Positions 43,876 to 52,767 of a DNA stretch of 59,228 nt are shown here, one piece after another. The position numbers and the translations under genes are program-made. The DNA comes from Kitasatospora aureofaciens. GTDB lineage: Bacteria; Actinomycetota; Actinomycetes; Streptomycetales; Streptomycetaceae. Within the stretch, counting starts at the first letter, position 1, and every line of letters begins with the position of its first letter. The stretch spans positions 1 through 59,228 of the forward strand of contig NZ_JPRF03000044.1 in assembly GCF_001188955.3 (NCBI RefSeq), read 5' to 3'. The notes beneath the pieces were generated by a model, which saw only the letters and a list, made by a program, of their open reading frames with translations, was not told the origin of the DNA and searched no databases.

Positions 43876-44149
43876 GCTGCTCCAGGGTCGAGGGAGGGCC
43901 GAAGCCGGATGGGGGTCGGCTTCGCCCCTTGAGCATATGCCCGTACACGGACATGGCATTCGATACCTGGCAACCGTTGTTGAACACGGACACAACGTGA
44001 ACCCGCACTTCACCGGGCCTCCTTCACCCCGCGGTCCACCCCGGTCGCAGACTGTCAACGGGCTGCCGCTCGCGAACGGACCACGGGCAGCGCCCGACAG
44101 TCGGATGATGGCCCTGGTCCACAGTGAAGTCACCGGGGAGGGGAAGCAG

Positions 44150-45748
44150 TTGACCACCACGACGCCCGCCGACGAGACCGTCGAGCCCGGCCCCGAAACG
44201 CCGTCACCGCCGCCCGCCCGGTCCGGGGCCGCACGGCGCAGGCGGGCGCTGCTGGGGGTGGCGCTGGCCGCCGGACTGGTGGCGGTGGGCGGAGTGGGGG
44301 CGGCGACGCTGGTGAAGTCCCCCGCCGAACGGGCCGCGCGGACCGCGCCGCCGCCGAGCAGCCTGCTCACGGCACCGGTGGTCAGCCAGGTACTGACCCC
44401 CTCGACAGCCGCCCGAGCGGTGGTGTACCCGCCGGTCCAGTACAACGTCGTCCCGACCGCGGCCTCGGCCGAGGTGACCGCACTGTACGTCTCCGAACTG
44501 GGCGTGAAGCCCGGCGACACCGTCTCCGCCGGGCAGCTGCTGGCAGAGGTGTCCGGGCAGCCGCTGTTCGCCCTCCCCGGGCCGGTGCCCGCGTACCGCG
44601 ACCTCAAGCCGGGCAGCACCGGCCCCGACGTGGCCGAACTCCAGGACGCCCTGGCCGGGTTGGGGCACGGCAGCGGCGAGGACGACAAGGGCTCGTACGG
44701 GCCGGGCACCGCCGCGGCGGTGTCGGCCTTCTACCGCGGGCTCGGCCGTCCGGTGCCGACCACTGGCGCCACCACCCAGCAGGCCGTCGACACCGCGCAG
44801 AAGGCGGTCGACTCCGACCGGCAGACGGTGGACAACCTCACCGCACAGAAGAGGGCGGGCGCCGCCGCGCCCCAGAACCCGCCACCGCCCCAGCCGGCCC
44901 GACCGGATCGGCAAAGCCGGCCGACCCAGCAGAGCCAGCAGCAGCCCGCCGGCGAGCTCGATCAGCAACTGGCCACCGCCCGGAAGCAGTTGGCTGCCGA
45001 CGAGGCCGCCCTCGCCAGGGCCGGGGCCGTCAACGGCCCGATGGTCCCGGCCGCCCACGTGCTCTTCCTGCCCACCCTCCCCGCGACCGTCACCGCCGTC
45101 AACGGCGCCGTCGGCTCACCCGTCTCCGGCACTCTGCTGTCGCTCACCAGCGGCGGCCTGACCGTCACCGGTCAGCTGGTGCCAGGTCAGGCAGCCGGCG
45201 TCACTCCGGGTATGGCCGTCGAGCTGCTCGCCGAGGACACCGGCACCACCGTCCACGGCACCGTCGCCGAGGTCGGCACCCCGACCACCGCTCCCCCGGC
45301 CGGCAGAGTGATCACCCTCGGCGGCGCCGGGGCCGCAGCAGCCGGGGCCGCACCAGCCGGCGGGGCCCCCGGGGCAGCCCTCGGTGGAGCCCCCGCCGCC
45401 CAGCCCGCCGCGGGCCAGGTCGCCGGAGCGCCCAACAGCCAGTCCGGCAGCCCGAGTTACCTACCGGTGACGATCACCCCGGACACCCCCCTGCCCGCCA
45501 CCATGAACGGCAGGAACGTCCGGCTCACCGTCCTGAAGGCCAGGGCGGGCGCCCCTGTCACCGTCGTGCCGATCGCCGCGATCTCCACCAACACGGCCGG
45601 CCGGACCTCCGTCACCCGGGTGGACCCCGCCGGAAACCGCAGCACGGTGCCGGTCACCACCGGCGTCACCGCGGACGGCCTGGTGGCCGTCACCCCCGCC
45701 GAGGGCGCCCAACTCCGCGCCGGCGACCAGGTGGTGGTCGGCAAATGA
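44150..45748 (+). CDS. Peptidoglycan-binding/HlyD-like adaptor of an ABC export system
   Basis: About 532 aa from TTG 44150, chosen because GGGGAGGGG sits 6 nt upstream and gives M-T-T-T-T-P-A-D-E-T; the upstream ATG pair (44105/44108) has no such site. A single membrane anchor (ALLGVALAAGLVAVGGVGAATLV) is followed by an HlyD-type lipoyl-like half, a peptidoglycan-binding domain (LKPGSTGPDVAELQDALAGLG, about residues 145-200), a Gln/Ala coiled-coil region, and a second adaptor half. It links ATPase and permease to the cell wall as in MacAB-like systems. It overlaps the ATPase gene by ATGA. Confidence 0.88.
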   Translation: MTTTTPADETVEPGPETPSPPPARSGAARRRRALLGVALAAGLVAVGGVGAATLVKSPAERAARTAPPPSSLLTAPVVSQVLTPSTAARAVVYPPVQYNVVPTAASAEVTALYVSELGVKPGDTVSAGQLLAEVSGQPLFALPGPVPAYRDLKPGSTGPDVAELQDALAGLGHGSGEDDKGSYGPGTAAAVSAFYRGLGRPVPTTGATTQQAVDTAQKAVDSDRQTVDNLTAQKRAGAAAPQNPPPPQPARPDRQSRPTQQSQQQPAGELDQQLATARKQLAADEAALARAGAVNGPMVPAAHVLFLPTLPATVTAVNGAVGSPVSGTLLSLTSGGLTVTGQLVPGQAAGVTPGMAVELLAEDTGTTVHGTVAEVGTPTTAPPAGRVITLGGAGAAAAGAAPAGGAPGAALGGAPAAQPAAGQVAGAPNSQSGSPSYLPVTITPDTPLPATMNGRNVRLTVLKARAGAPVTVVPIAAISTNTAGRTSVTRVDPAGNRSTVPVTTGVTADGLVAVTPAEGAQLRAGDQVVVGK

Positions 45749-46440
45749 CGGCAGGGACCAACCCCCCCGTGATCGCCCTGTACGGCGTCGGCCGCACCCA
45801 CCCGGGTCGCCCACCCGTGGTCGCGCTGCGCCCCACCGACCTGACCGTCCGCCGCGGCGAGTACCTGGCCGTCACCGGCCCGTCCGGCTCCGGCAAGTCC
45901 ACCCTGCTGCACCTGCTCGGCCTGCTCGACACCCCCACCGCCGGCCGCTACGAACTCGACGGCATCGACACCGGCGGCCTGCGCGACAAGGACCGCTCGA
46001 CGCTGCGCGGGCGCCGGATCGGCTTCGTCTTCCAGTCCTTCCACCTGCTCCCGCACCGCACCGCCGAGGAGAACGTCGCCCTCGCCCAGGTCTACAACCG
46101 CACCCCGCGCCGCACCCGCGACGCCGCCGCCGTGGACGCGCTGCGCCTGGTCGGCCTCGGCCACCGCACGGACGCCCTGCCCGGCACCATGTCCGGCGGC
46201 GAGCGCCAGCGGGTGGCGATCGCCCGCGCCCTGGTGAACCGGCCCAGCCTGCTGCTCTGCGACGAACCGACCGGCAACCTGGACTCGGCCAACGCCGAGG
46301 CGGTGCTCGCCCAGTTCGACGCGCTGCACGCCCAGGGCTACACCCTGGTCGTCATCACCCACGACCCTGCCGTGGCCGCCCGTGCCGAACGCCGGGTCAC
46401 CATCCGCGACGGCCGCCTGACCGTGCCCGAGGTGGTCTGA
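45745..46440 (+). CDS. ABC transporter ATP-binding protein (MacB/LolD-type)
   Basis: A 231-aa ATPase. Walker A is GPSGSGKST (about residue 46), the Q-loop lies in FVFQSFHLLPHRTAEENV, the signature is MSGGERQR (about 150), Walker B is LLLCDEPTGNLD and the switch His is in VITHDP. The LLPHRTAEENV and DEPTGNLDS patterns are typical of the type VII (mechanotransmission) exporters. The start overlaps the adaptor stop (ATGA), and the permease ATG follows the stop directly, so three genes form one unit. Confidence 0.96.
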   Translation: MTAGTNPPVIALYGVGRTHPGRPPVVALRPTDLTVRRGEYLAVTGPSGSGKSTLLHLLGLLDTPTAGRYELDGIDTGGLRDKDRSTLRGRRIGFVFQSFHLLPHRTAEENVALAQVYNRTPRRTRDAAAVDALRLVGLGHRTDALPGTMSGGERQRVAIARALVNRPSLLLCDEPTGNLDSANAEAVLAQFDALHAQGYTLVVITHDPAVAARAERRVTIRDGRLTVPEVV

Positions 46441-47700
46441 ATGCCCCGCCCCGACCGCACCGCCGCGATCCCCGAGCCGCCCTCCCACCTCAGCCCCCAC
46501 GACCTGCTTACCGAGGCCCTGTCCGGCATCCTCCAGCGCCCCGGCCGCTCGTTGCTCACCATGCTCGGCACCGTGCTGGGCATCGGCGCCTTCGTCGCCG
46601 TCCTCGGCCTCACCGCAACCGCCACCGGCCAGATCGGCGAGCGGTTCAGCCTCACCAGGGCCACCACCGTCACCGTCACCGACCGGCCGCGCACCGACGG
46701 CACCGCCCCCGGCACCAACCCGCCCAGCGACTTCCCCACCGACACCGACCACCGGATCGCCGCGATCGACGGCGTACGGGCCGGCGGCGTCTGGTGGCCG
46801 GTACCCGGCGCCCCGACGCTCTCCCGCCGCCCGGACGGCCCCGACGAGGGCACCGGACTGTCCGTCCTCGCCGCCACCCCGGGCGCGGTCGCCGCGATGG
46901 AACCGGCCCTGACCGCCGGGACCACCCTGGACGAGTACGTCCAGAAGACCGCCCAGCCGGTGGCGCTGCTCAGCGAGGCCGCCGCCGAACGCCTCGGGGT
47001 CAGCCGCCTGGACGCCCAGCCCGCCGTCTTCATCGACCGGCTCCCCTACACCGTCGTCGGCATCTACGCGGACGTCCAGCGCCAGCCGGCCGCCCTGCTG
47101 AGCCTGCTGATCCCGGCGAGCACGGCGCTCGAACGCTACGGCAACCCCGCCCCCCAGCCCGACCGCGGCGCCCAGGCACTGGTCGCCACCCGGATCGGCG
47201 CCGCGCCGGTGGTGGCGGCCCAACTCCCGCTCGCACTGCGACCGGACACCCCGAACGCGTTCACCGTCGTCCCGCCCCCGGACCCGCACACCCTCCAGGA
47301 CACCGTGACGTCCGACCTGACCGGGCTGTTCCTCGCCCTGGCCGGGATCTGCCTGCTGGCCGGCGCGGTCGGCATCGCCAACACCACCCTGGTCGCCGTC
47401 CTGGAACGGACCCCGGAGATCGGCCTGCGCCGCTCACTGGGCGCCCGCACCGGCCACATCGCGGCCCAGTTCCTCACCGAGTCCACCGCCCTCGGCACCC
47501 TCGGCGGCCTGATCGGCACCGCCCTCGGCGTGCTCACGGTCCTCGGCGTCGCCGCCGCCCGCGACTGGACCGCCGTCCTCCAACCCGCCACCACCCTGCC
47601 CGCCCCGCTCATCGGCACCGTCGTCGGCCTCCTGGCCGGCCTCTACCCGGCCCTGCGCGCCGCCCGCACGGACCCGCTCCGGGCCCTGCGCAGCGCATGA
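46441..47700 (+). CDS. ABC transporter permease (MacB/FtsX family)
   Basis: A 419-aa permease with the FtsX layout: one N-terminal helix (LLTMLGTVLGIGAFVAVLGLTATA), a large extracytoplasmic domain (about 65-285), then three C-terminal helices including GLFLALAGICLLAGAVGIANTTLVAVLERTPEIGLRRSLGA and LPAPLIGTVVGLLAGLYPALRA. ERTPEIGLRRSLGA is the hallmark coupling loop. It completes an adaptor-ATPase-permease export set, with no outer-membrane partner as expected in a monoderm. Substrate unknown; peptides or cell-wall-active compounds are common for this class. Confidence 0.95.
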   Translation: MPRPDRTAAIPEPPSHLSPHDLLTEALSGILQRPGRSLLTMLGTVLGIGAFVAVLGLTATATGQIGERFSLTRATTVTVTDRPRTDGTAPGTNPPSDFPTDTDHRIAAIDGVRAGGVWWPVPGAPTLSRRPDGPDEGTGLSVLAATPGAVAAMEPALTAGTTLDEYVQKTAQPVALLSEAAAERLGVSRLDAQPAVFIDRLPYTVVGIYADVQRQPAALLSLLIPASTALERYGNPAPQPDRGAQALVATRIGAAPVVAAQLPLALRPDTPNAFTVVPPPDPHTLQDTVTSDLTGLFLALAGICLLAGAVGIANTTLVAVLERTPEIGLRRSLGARTGHIAAQFLTESTALGTLGGLIGTALGVLTVLGVAAARDWTAVLQPATTLPAPLIGTVVGLLAGLYPALRAARTDPLRALRSA

Positions 47701-47714
47701 TCACCGACCGGAAA

Positions 47715-47750
47715 CACCGAAGGGCCCGGTGGCAGCCGGGCCCTTCGGTG
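47715..47750. terminator. Hairpin terminator between permease and acyl-CoA dehydrogenase genes
   Basis: A perfect 15-bp stem (caccgaagggcccgg with ccgggcccttcggtg) around a 6-nt loop between convergent genes. Confidence 0.9.
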
Positions 47751-47789
47751 TGAGGGTTTCGTCAGGCGGTCAGAAGGGGGGTGCGGGCC

Positions 47790-49619
47790 TTAGAAGGCCT
47801 CCTCCGCCAGCTCCATGATCTCGTTGTCGATGCCCTCGGCGATCGCCCGCTGCGGGGCGACGGTCGGGAGGATGTTCTTGGCGAAGAAGCGGGCCGCCGC
47901 GACCTTGCCCTGGTAGAACGGCACGTCCTTCTCCGAGGCGCCGGCCTCCAGCTTGGCCAGGGCCACCGCGGCCTGGCGCAGCAGCAGCCAGCCGACGACG
48001 ACGTCGCCGGAGACCATCAGCAGGCGGGTGGTGTTGAGGCCCACCTTGTACATGTTCTTGACGTCCTGCTCGACCGAGGTCAGGTCGGCGATCAGCTTGC
48101 CGACGATGGCCTCCAGGTCGCCGGCGGCCTTGGCGAGCAGCTCGCGCTCGGCGGCCAGGGCGTCGCCGCCCTCGGCGGAGGCGAGGAACTTCTGGATCTG
48201 CTCGGACAGCGCGGCCAGCGCCTGGCCGCCGTCCTTGACGATCTTGCGGAAGAAGAAGTCCTGGCCCTGGATCGCCGTGGTGCCCTCGTACAGGGTGTCG
48301 ATCTTGGCGTCGCGGATGTACTGCTCGATCGGGTACTCCTGCAGGTAGCCGGAGCCACCGAAGGTCTGCAGGGACTGGGCGAGCTGCTCGTAGGACTTCT
48401 CCGAGCCGTAGCCCTTGACGATCGGCAGGAGCAGGTCGTTGAGGCGCTCGGCGGCCTCGTCGCGCTCGCCGCGCAGCTTGGCGGCCAGCATGTCGTCCTG
48501 GGTGGACGCGGTGAACAGGACCAGCGCGCGCATGCCCTCGGCGTAGGCCTTCTGGGTCAGCAGCGAGCGGCGCACGTCCGGGTGGTGGGTGATGGTGACG
48601 CGCGGGGCGGTCTTGTCCAGGAACTGCGAGATGTCGGCACCCTGCACGCGCTCCTTGGCGTACTCCAGGGCGTTCAGGTAGCCGGTGGAGAGGGTGGCGA
48701 TGGCCTTCGTGCCGACCATCATGCGGGCGAACTCGATGATCTTGAACATCTGGCGGATGCCGTCGACGGTCTCGCCGAGCAGCCAGCCCTTGGCCGGGTG
48801 CTTGGCGCCGAAGGTCATCTCGCAGGTGTTCGAGGCCTTGAGGCCCATCTTGTGCTCGACGTTGGTGGCGTAGACGCCGTTGCGCTCGCCGAGCTCGCCG
48901 GTCTCCCAGTCGAAGTCGAACTTCGGGACGATGAAGAGGCCCAGGCCCTTGGTGCCCGGCTTACCGCCCTCGGGGCGGGCCAGCACCATGTGGATGATGT
49001 TCTCGGACATGTCGTGCTCGCCCGAGGTGATGAAGCGCTTCACGCCCTCGATGTGCCAGGAGCCGTCCTCCTGCTTGATCGCCTTGGTGCGGCCGGCGCC
49101 CACGTCGGAGCCCGCGTCGGGCTCGGTGAGGACCATGGTCGAGCCCCACAGGCGGTCGGTCATCCGCTGGGCTATCTTCAGCTGCTCCTCGGTGCCCTCC
49201 TCGGCGATGACGCCGGCGAAGGCCGGGCCGGAGGAGTACATCCAGATGGCCGGGTTCGAGCCCAGGATCTGCTCGGCGAAGGCCCAGATCAGCGAGTTCG
49301 GGGTGACCTGGCCGCCGATCGACTCCGGGATGCCCAGGCGCCACCACTCGGCGTCCATGAAGGTCTGGTAGCTCTTCTTGAAGGCGGCCGGGATCGGCGC
49401 GGTGTTGGTCTCCGGGTCGAAGACCGGCGGGTTGCGGTCGGTGTCGGCGAAGGACGCGGCGAGGTCGTTCTCGGCGAGGCGGGCGATCTCGCTGAGGATG
49501 TTCTTCGCGGTCTCGACGTCCATGTCCGCGAACGGCCCGGTGCCGTACACCTGATCGCGACCGAACACCTCGAAGAGGTTGAACTCCACGTCCCGCAGGT
49601 TGGACTTGTAGTGACCCAT
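47790..49619 (-). CDS. Acyl-CoA dehydrogenase (long, FadE-type)
   Basis: A 609-aa flavoprotein with an additional C-terminal domain, as in actinobacterial FadE5-like enzymes. FAD and substrate segments are clear: TMVLTEPDAGSDVGAGRTKA (about residue 160), KRFITSGEHD, and the catalytic-Glu region DTLYEGTTAIQGQDFFFRK (about 450). It oxidises acyl-CoA to trans-2-enoyl-CoA in beta-oxidation. The N-terminus MGHYKSNLRDVEFNLFEVF is typical for the group. It is monocistronic, ending at a shared terminator. Core metabolism; I recall a dehydrogenase of this kind near the pirin gene in S. coelicolor. Confidence 0.95.
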   Translation of the reverse strand: MGHYKSNLRDVEFNLFEVFGRDQVYGTGPFADMDVETAKNILSEIARLAENDLAASFADTDRNPPVFDPETNTAPIPAAFKKSYQTFMDAEWWRLGIPESIGGQVTPNSLIWAFAEQILGSNPAIWMYSSGPAFAGVIAEEGTEEQLKIAQRMTDRLWGSTMVLTEPDAGSDVGAGRTKAIKQEDGSWHIEGVKRFITSGEHDMSENIIHMVLARPEGGKPGTKGLGLFIVPKFDFDWETGELGERNGVYATNVEHKMGLKASNTCEMTFGAKHPAKGWLLGETVDGIRQMFKIIEFARMMVGTKAIATLSTGYLNALEYAKERVQGADISQFLDKTAPRVTITHHPDVRRSLLTQKAYAEGMRALVLFTASTQDDMLAAKLRGERDEAAERLNDLLLPIVKGYGSEKSYEQLAQSLQTFGGSGYLQEYPIEQYIRDAKIDTLYEGTTAIQGQDFFFRKIVKDGGQALAALSEQIQKFLASAEGGDALAAERELLAKAAGDLEAIVGKLIADLTSVEQDVKNMYKVGLNTTRLLMVSGDVVVGWLLLRQAAVALAKLEAGASEKDVPFYQGKVAAARFFAKNILPTVAPQRAIAEGIDNEIMELAEEAF

Positions 49620-49836
49620 GGCCTGTTTTCTCCGGTTCGTCGCTTTCCGGGTGACCGCCGCGTTTCGGGCGCCCCGTACCCACCAGTAGGCATCATGATG
49701 CTACCCAGCGGTAACTTGGGCAAGCCCCCGGCGGTGAATCCGCTATGAACGTGGTCACGTCCCACAAGCCGGGAGGACCACTCCTTGTCAGGATCGACGC
49801 CAGCGCGGGCGGGTGCGCTCCCGCTAGCCTGTCCGT

Positions 49837-50340
49837 GTGTACGGATATGACCAGAACGCATACCCGGGTGGCCCCTACCAGCAGCAGGCGGGTCCGCAGC
49901 CGGGCATGAACGGCATGCCCGGACCGGACGCCTACGGCGCGCAGGGGCAGGCGTCCCAGCAGTCGCTCTACCCGGAGCCCTCCCCGCCGTCCCTGGCGGA
50001 CGCGGTCCGGGCCTTCACCACGGGCTCGATGGCGGTCGAGGACTTCCAGGCCATCTTCATCACCTCGAAGGTGCACTGCCCGCGCGGCGAGCGCCCCGGC
50101 TTCCTGGCACTGCACAACACCCCGACGCCGGTGATCCCGATGTTCAGCTCGCTCAAGGAGCTGCGCCGCTACGCCGGCAAGGACTCCAAGCACTTCACCG
50201 TGACCGGGGCCGAGGTGCTGGACCTGCTGCCCACCGGCTACGGCTTCGCCCTGGACATGGAGGGCGAGCACCGGATGGTGTTCGACGCCAAGGCGGTCGA
50301 GCAGATGGTCGACTTCACCATGCGCCGGATGTACGGATAG
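49837..50340 (+). CDS. SseB N-terminal-domain protein
   Basis: A 167-aa protein from GTG 49837. The first 45 residues are a Gly/Gln/Pro-rich low-complexity tail (YPGGPYQQQAGPQPGMNGMPG); the rest matches the SseB-like domain seen in streptomycetes (FTTGSMAVEDFQAIFITSKVHCPRG ... PVIPMFSSLKELRRYAGK ... TGAEVLDLLPTGYGFALDMEGEH). Function is unclear in this group. The -10-like tagcct at 49825 is only 6 nt before the GTG and no ribosome binding site is visible, so the mRNA may be leaderless. Confidence 0.85.
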   Translation: MYGYDQNAYPGGPYQQQAGPQPGMNGMPGPDAYGAQGQASQQSLYPEPSPPSLADAVRAFTTGSMAVEDFQAIFITSKVHCPRGERPGFLALHNTPTPVIPMFSSLKELRRYAGKDSKHFTVTGAEVLDLLPTGYGFALDMEGEHRMVFDAKAVEQMVDFTMRRMYG

Positions 50341-50379
50341 CCACCCCGGCGGGAGGAGCCCCGCTCCTCCATGCCCTCA

Positions 50380-50420
50380 TAGTTCAATTTTCAACTTGCC
50401 TGTTGTTGATGATTGAACTA
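50380..50420. promoter_or_regulatory. AT-rich inverted-repeat operator upstream of pirin gene
   Basis: tagttcaat (50380-50388) pairs with attgaacta (50412-50420), with an inner tcaac/gttga pair. It is a strikingly AT-rich island in GC-rich DNA, about 45 nt before the pirin ATG, and resembles MarR-type operators. The regulator is not in the window. Confidence 0.65.
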
Positions 50421-50465
50421 ATCTGGTGGACGTAGGCCAGAGAACCCCCCTCGAAGGAGGCCGAC

Positions 50466-51425
50466 ATGCCCGCCGTGACCGTCGACAACCCGCTGACCCT
50501 TCCGCGCGTGACCACGCCGGACCAGGCCGTCGCGAACGCCCGGCCGGTACTGACCGTCGCCACCGCCCCCGAGGGCTACGAGGGCGAGGGCTTCCCCGTC
50601 CGCCGCGCCTTCGCCAAGATCAACCAGAAGTACCTCGACCCGTTCATCATGATGGACCAGATGGGCGAGGTGGACTATGCGGCCGGTGAGCCGAAGGGAA
50701 CCCCCTGGCACCCGCACCGCGGCTTCGAGACGGTCACCTACATCATCGACGGAACGTTCATCCACCGGGACTCGCACGGCGGTGGCGGCACCATCACCGA
50801 CGGCGACACCCAGTGGATGACGGCCGGCTCGGGCCTGCTGCACATCGAGACCCCGCCGGAGTCGCTGGTGAGGTCCGGCGGCCTCTTCCACGGCCTCCAG
50901 CTGTGGGTCAACCTGCCCGCCTCGGACAAGATGATCGCCCCGAAGTACCAGGACATCCGCGGAGGCAGCGTCAAGCTGCTCAGCTCCGAGGACGGCGGCG
51001 CGCTCCTGCGCGTCATCGCTGGTGAGCTGGACGGCCACCAGGGCCCGGGCACCACCTTCACCCCGATCACCATGATCCACGCCTCGATCAGCCCCGGTGC
51101 CCAGATCACCCTGCCCTGGCGCGCCGACTTCAACGCCCTCGCCTACGGCCTCGCCGGCAACGGCTCGGCCGGCACCGAGCACCGCCCCTTCCACCGGGGC
51201 CAGGCCGTCGTCTTCGGGGACGGCGACTCGATCACCCTGCGCGCCGACGAGAAGCAGGACTCCCGTGACAACAACTTCGAGGTCGTCCTCCTCGGCGGCC
51301 TCCCGATCCGCGAACCCGTCGCCCACTACGGCCCGTTCGTGATGAACAGCCACCGCGAACTCCAGCAGGCCATGGAGGACTTCCAGGCCGGCCGCCTCGG
51401 CACCATCCCCGCCGACGCCCGCTGA
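50466..51425 (+). CDS. Pirin family protein
   Basis: A 319-aa bicupin. The iron-binding first cupin carries HPHRGFETVTYIIDG (about residues 82-96) and further His/Glu ligands near HRDSHGGGG and HIETP; the second cupin is at about 200-290. Some bacterial pirins have quercetinase activity and others act as regulators. GGAGG precedes the ATG. This gene corresponds to SCO3798 of S. coelicolor, the gene containing the phiC31 attB site, and the corresponding segment (50672-50717) is present here uninterrupted. A MarR-like operator precedes it. Confidence 0.95.
   Translation: MPAVTVDNPLTLPRVTTPDQAVANARPVLTVATAPEGYEGEGFPVRRAFAKINQKYLDPFIMMDQMGEVDYAAGEPKGTPWHPHRGFETVTYIIDGTFIHRDSHGGGGTITDGDTQWMTAGSGLLHIETPPESLVRSGGLFHGLQLWVNLPASDKMIAPKYQDIRGGSVKLLSSEDGGALLRVIAGELDGHQGPGTTFTPITMIHASISPGAQITLPWRADFNALAYGLAGNGSAGTEHRPFHRGQAVVFGDGDSITLRADEKQDSRDNNFEVVLLGGLPIREPVAHYGPFVMNSHRELQQAMEDFQAGRLGTIPADAR
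50672..50717. other. Unoccupied phiC31 attB-like site in the pirin gene
   Basis: Aligned by eye with the reverse complement of the phiC31 attB sequence as I remember it, 39 of 46 positions agree, including the ctggcacccgcac arm (50705-50717) and the aagg centre (50694-50697). The differing positions are mostly synonymous codon changes. The pirin frame is intact, so no prophage occupies it. Confidence 0.75.
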
Positions 51426-51437
51426 CCGCTCCCGTCA

Positions 51438-51472
51438 CGAAGGGCCCGGACCGTACGGTCCGGGCCCTTTCG
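51438..51472 (+). terminator. Hairpin terminator after the pirin gene
   Basis: agggcccggaccg pairs with cggtccgggccct around a short centre, with aaa/ttt flanks, 12 nt after the stop. A canonical strong terminator. Confidence 0.9.
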
Positions 51473-51625
51473 CACACGTCGTACCGCAAGTCGACCGGAT
51501 CCCCATCTCTCCCCTGGCGCACAGGCGTTGACAACGGATCCGGGCCCGTCGGGATCCCGTCCAGCTTCGTCTGGGGCCAGAAGCGCTGATCCCACGGCCC
51601 TGCGGCCGGCCGTCGCCTCCGTCGC

Positions 51626-52447
51626 CTACAGCAACGCGTAGACGGCGGAGGCGTCGTCGTGGGTCTTGCCGCGCGGCCAGCGTTCGCAGGTGGCGTCCGC
51701 CCGCTCCACCTCGCGGACCCGGGCGATGAGCTCGCCCGGGCCGGACTCGGCGAGCAGCCGCAGCACGTCGCCCCAACTGCCCAGCCCGAAGCGCTCGGTG
51801 TAGCGCGAGGCGCCGTCGGTGAGGGCGGCCAGCGCGTGCAGCCGGTCCAGCGGTACGAAGCCCGTCTCAGCGTGCTCGGCCGCCCGCGGGCTGGCGGCGG
51901 CGATCCACGGACCGGTGCCCCGGTTGCGGGCGGCGCGCACCGCCAGCGCGTACTCCAGGTGCAGCGTGGCCCGCTCGGCCGAGCCGGGGACGGTCGCCCA
52001 GACCTGGCGGCGCAACCCCTCCCCGCCGGGGAAGCGCTGGTTGTCGCCGATCACCTTGGGCGGGCCGTCCGTGAACTCCAGCACCAGCAGCGAGTCGCCG
52101 AGCACCAGGTACTCCAGCGAATCCCCGTGCCGCCGGGCGGCGACCACCATCGCCGCGGGCGTGTTGGCGTGGCCGAGGTCGCAGCGGCCGCCGTGCAGCG
52201 CCGCCGTCTCCACGATGGCGTCGGCCAGGCACTCGGCGATCGAGCGGTCCGCCCGGTCGGTGAGCCGGGCGAGCAGGTGCACGCCCAGACGCCGGACGTA
52301 CCAGGCCGTTCCGTGCCGGCATCCGGACTCCAGGCCGGCCGGCGAGCTGGCGCCGTCCAGCAGGACCAGCGCCTCCGGCGAGGCCGCCGCGAAGTCCTCG
52401 CTCTCACGGTCCGGCCGCCGTGCTTCCCCTGCGAGCTGTAGCTGCAT
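51626..52447 (-). CDS. PP2C-family protein phosphatase-like protein
   Basis: About 273 aa from ATG 52447 (MQLQLAGEARRPDRESEDF). PP2C-like metal and core motifs are visible: ALVLLDGASSP (about residue 30), VLGDSLLVL, LAALTDGASRYTERFG and the C-terminal KTHDDASAVYAL, whose DD is a metal-binding pair. It would remove phosphate from Ser/Thr, or respond to cellular integrity signals. A 45-residue N-terminal extension in the longer frame is Arg/Pro-rich and probably not translated. Monocistronic; no kinase gene nearby. Confidence 0.82.
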   Translation of the reverse strand: MQLQLAGEARRPDRESEDFAAASPEALVLLDGASSPAGLESGCRHGTAWYVRRLGVHLLARLTDRADRSIAECLADAIVETAALHGGRCDLGHANTPAAMVVAARRHGDSLEYLVLGDSLLVLEFTDGPPKVIGDNQRFPGGEGLRRQVWATVPGSAERATLHLEYALAVRAARNRGTGPWIAAASPRAAEHAETGFVPLDRLHALAALTDGASRYTERFGLGSWGDVLRLLAESGPGELIARVREVERADATCERWPRGKTHDDASAVYALL

Positions 52448-52647
52448 CCCGACAGTGTGGCCGCCCGTCCCGGCCCGCGCCCAGACCCGTGCGCCGGTGC
52501 GGCGGGGGCCGGGGCGCGGTGTGCGGTGGCAGCGGCGGTGATTCGGCCATACCGTCGGATAGCGACTGGCCGATTCGGCCAATCGGGGCCGGTCGGGTTT
52601 GGGCGCACCTTCGGGTGTCCGAACGGCCCGGGACTGACGAGGAGCGG

Positions 52648-52767
52648 ATGATGACGATGTTCTGGCAGTTCATCGTGTTGCTGGCCGCCTCGCTCGGCTT
52701 TCCGACCGCCGCGCTGTTCTACCTGATCGGCGGACCGCGCTTCCCGGACGAGCGGCGCGACCGTTAG
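52648..52767 (+). CDS. Small single-pass membrane protein (39 aa)
   Basis: ATG 52648 behind GAGGAG. M-M-T-M-F-W-Q then FIVLLAASLGFPTAALFYLIGG gives one helix, with the charged end PRFPDERRDR. A GTG-free short frame with a good ribosome binding site, ending 4 nt into the convergent TIGR03086 gene. Its sequence looks like a real membrane peptide rather than chance; function unknown. Confidence 0.65.
   Translation: MMTMFWQFIVLLAASLGFPTAALFYLIGGPRFPDERRDR

Noticed and set aside
44105..44149. ATG pair as start of the ABC adaptor gene
   Set aside because: No ribosome binding site there, whereas TTG 44150 has GGGGAGGGG at ideal spacing.
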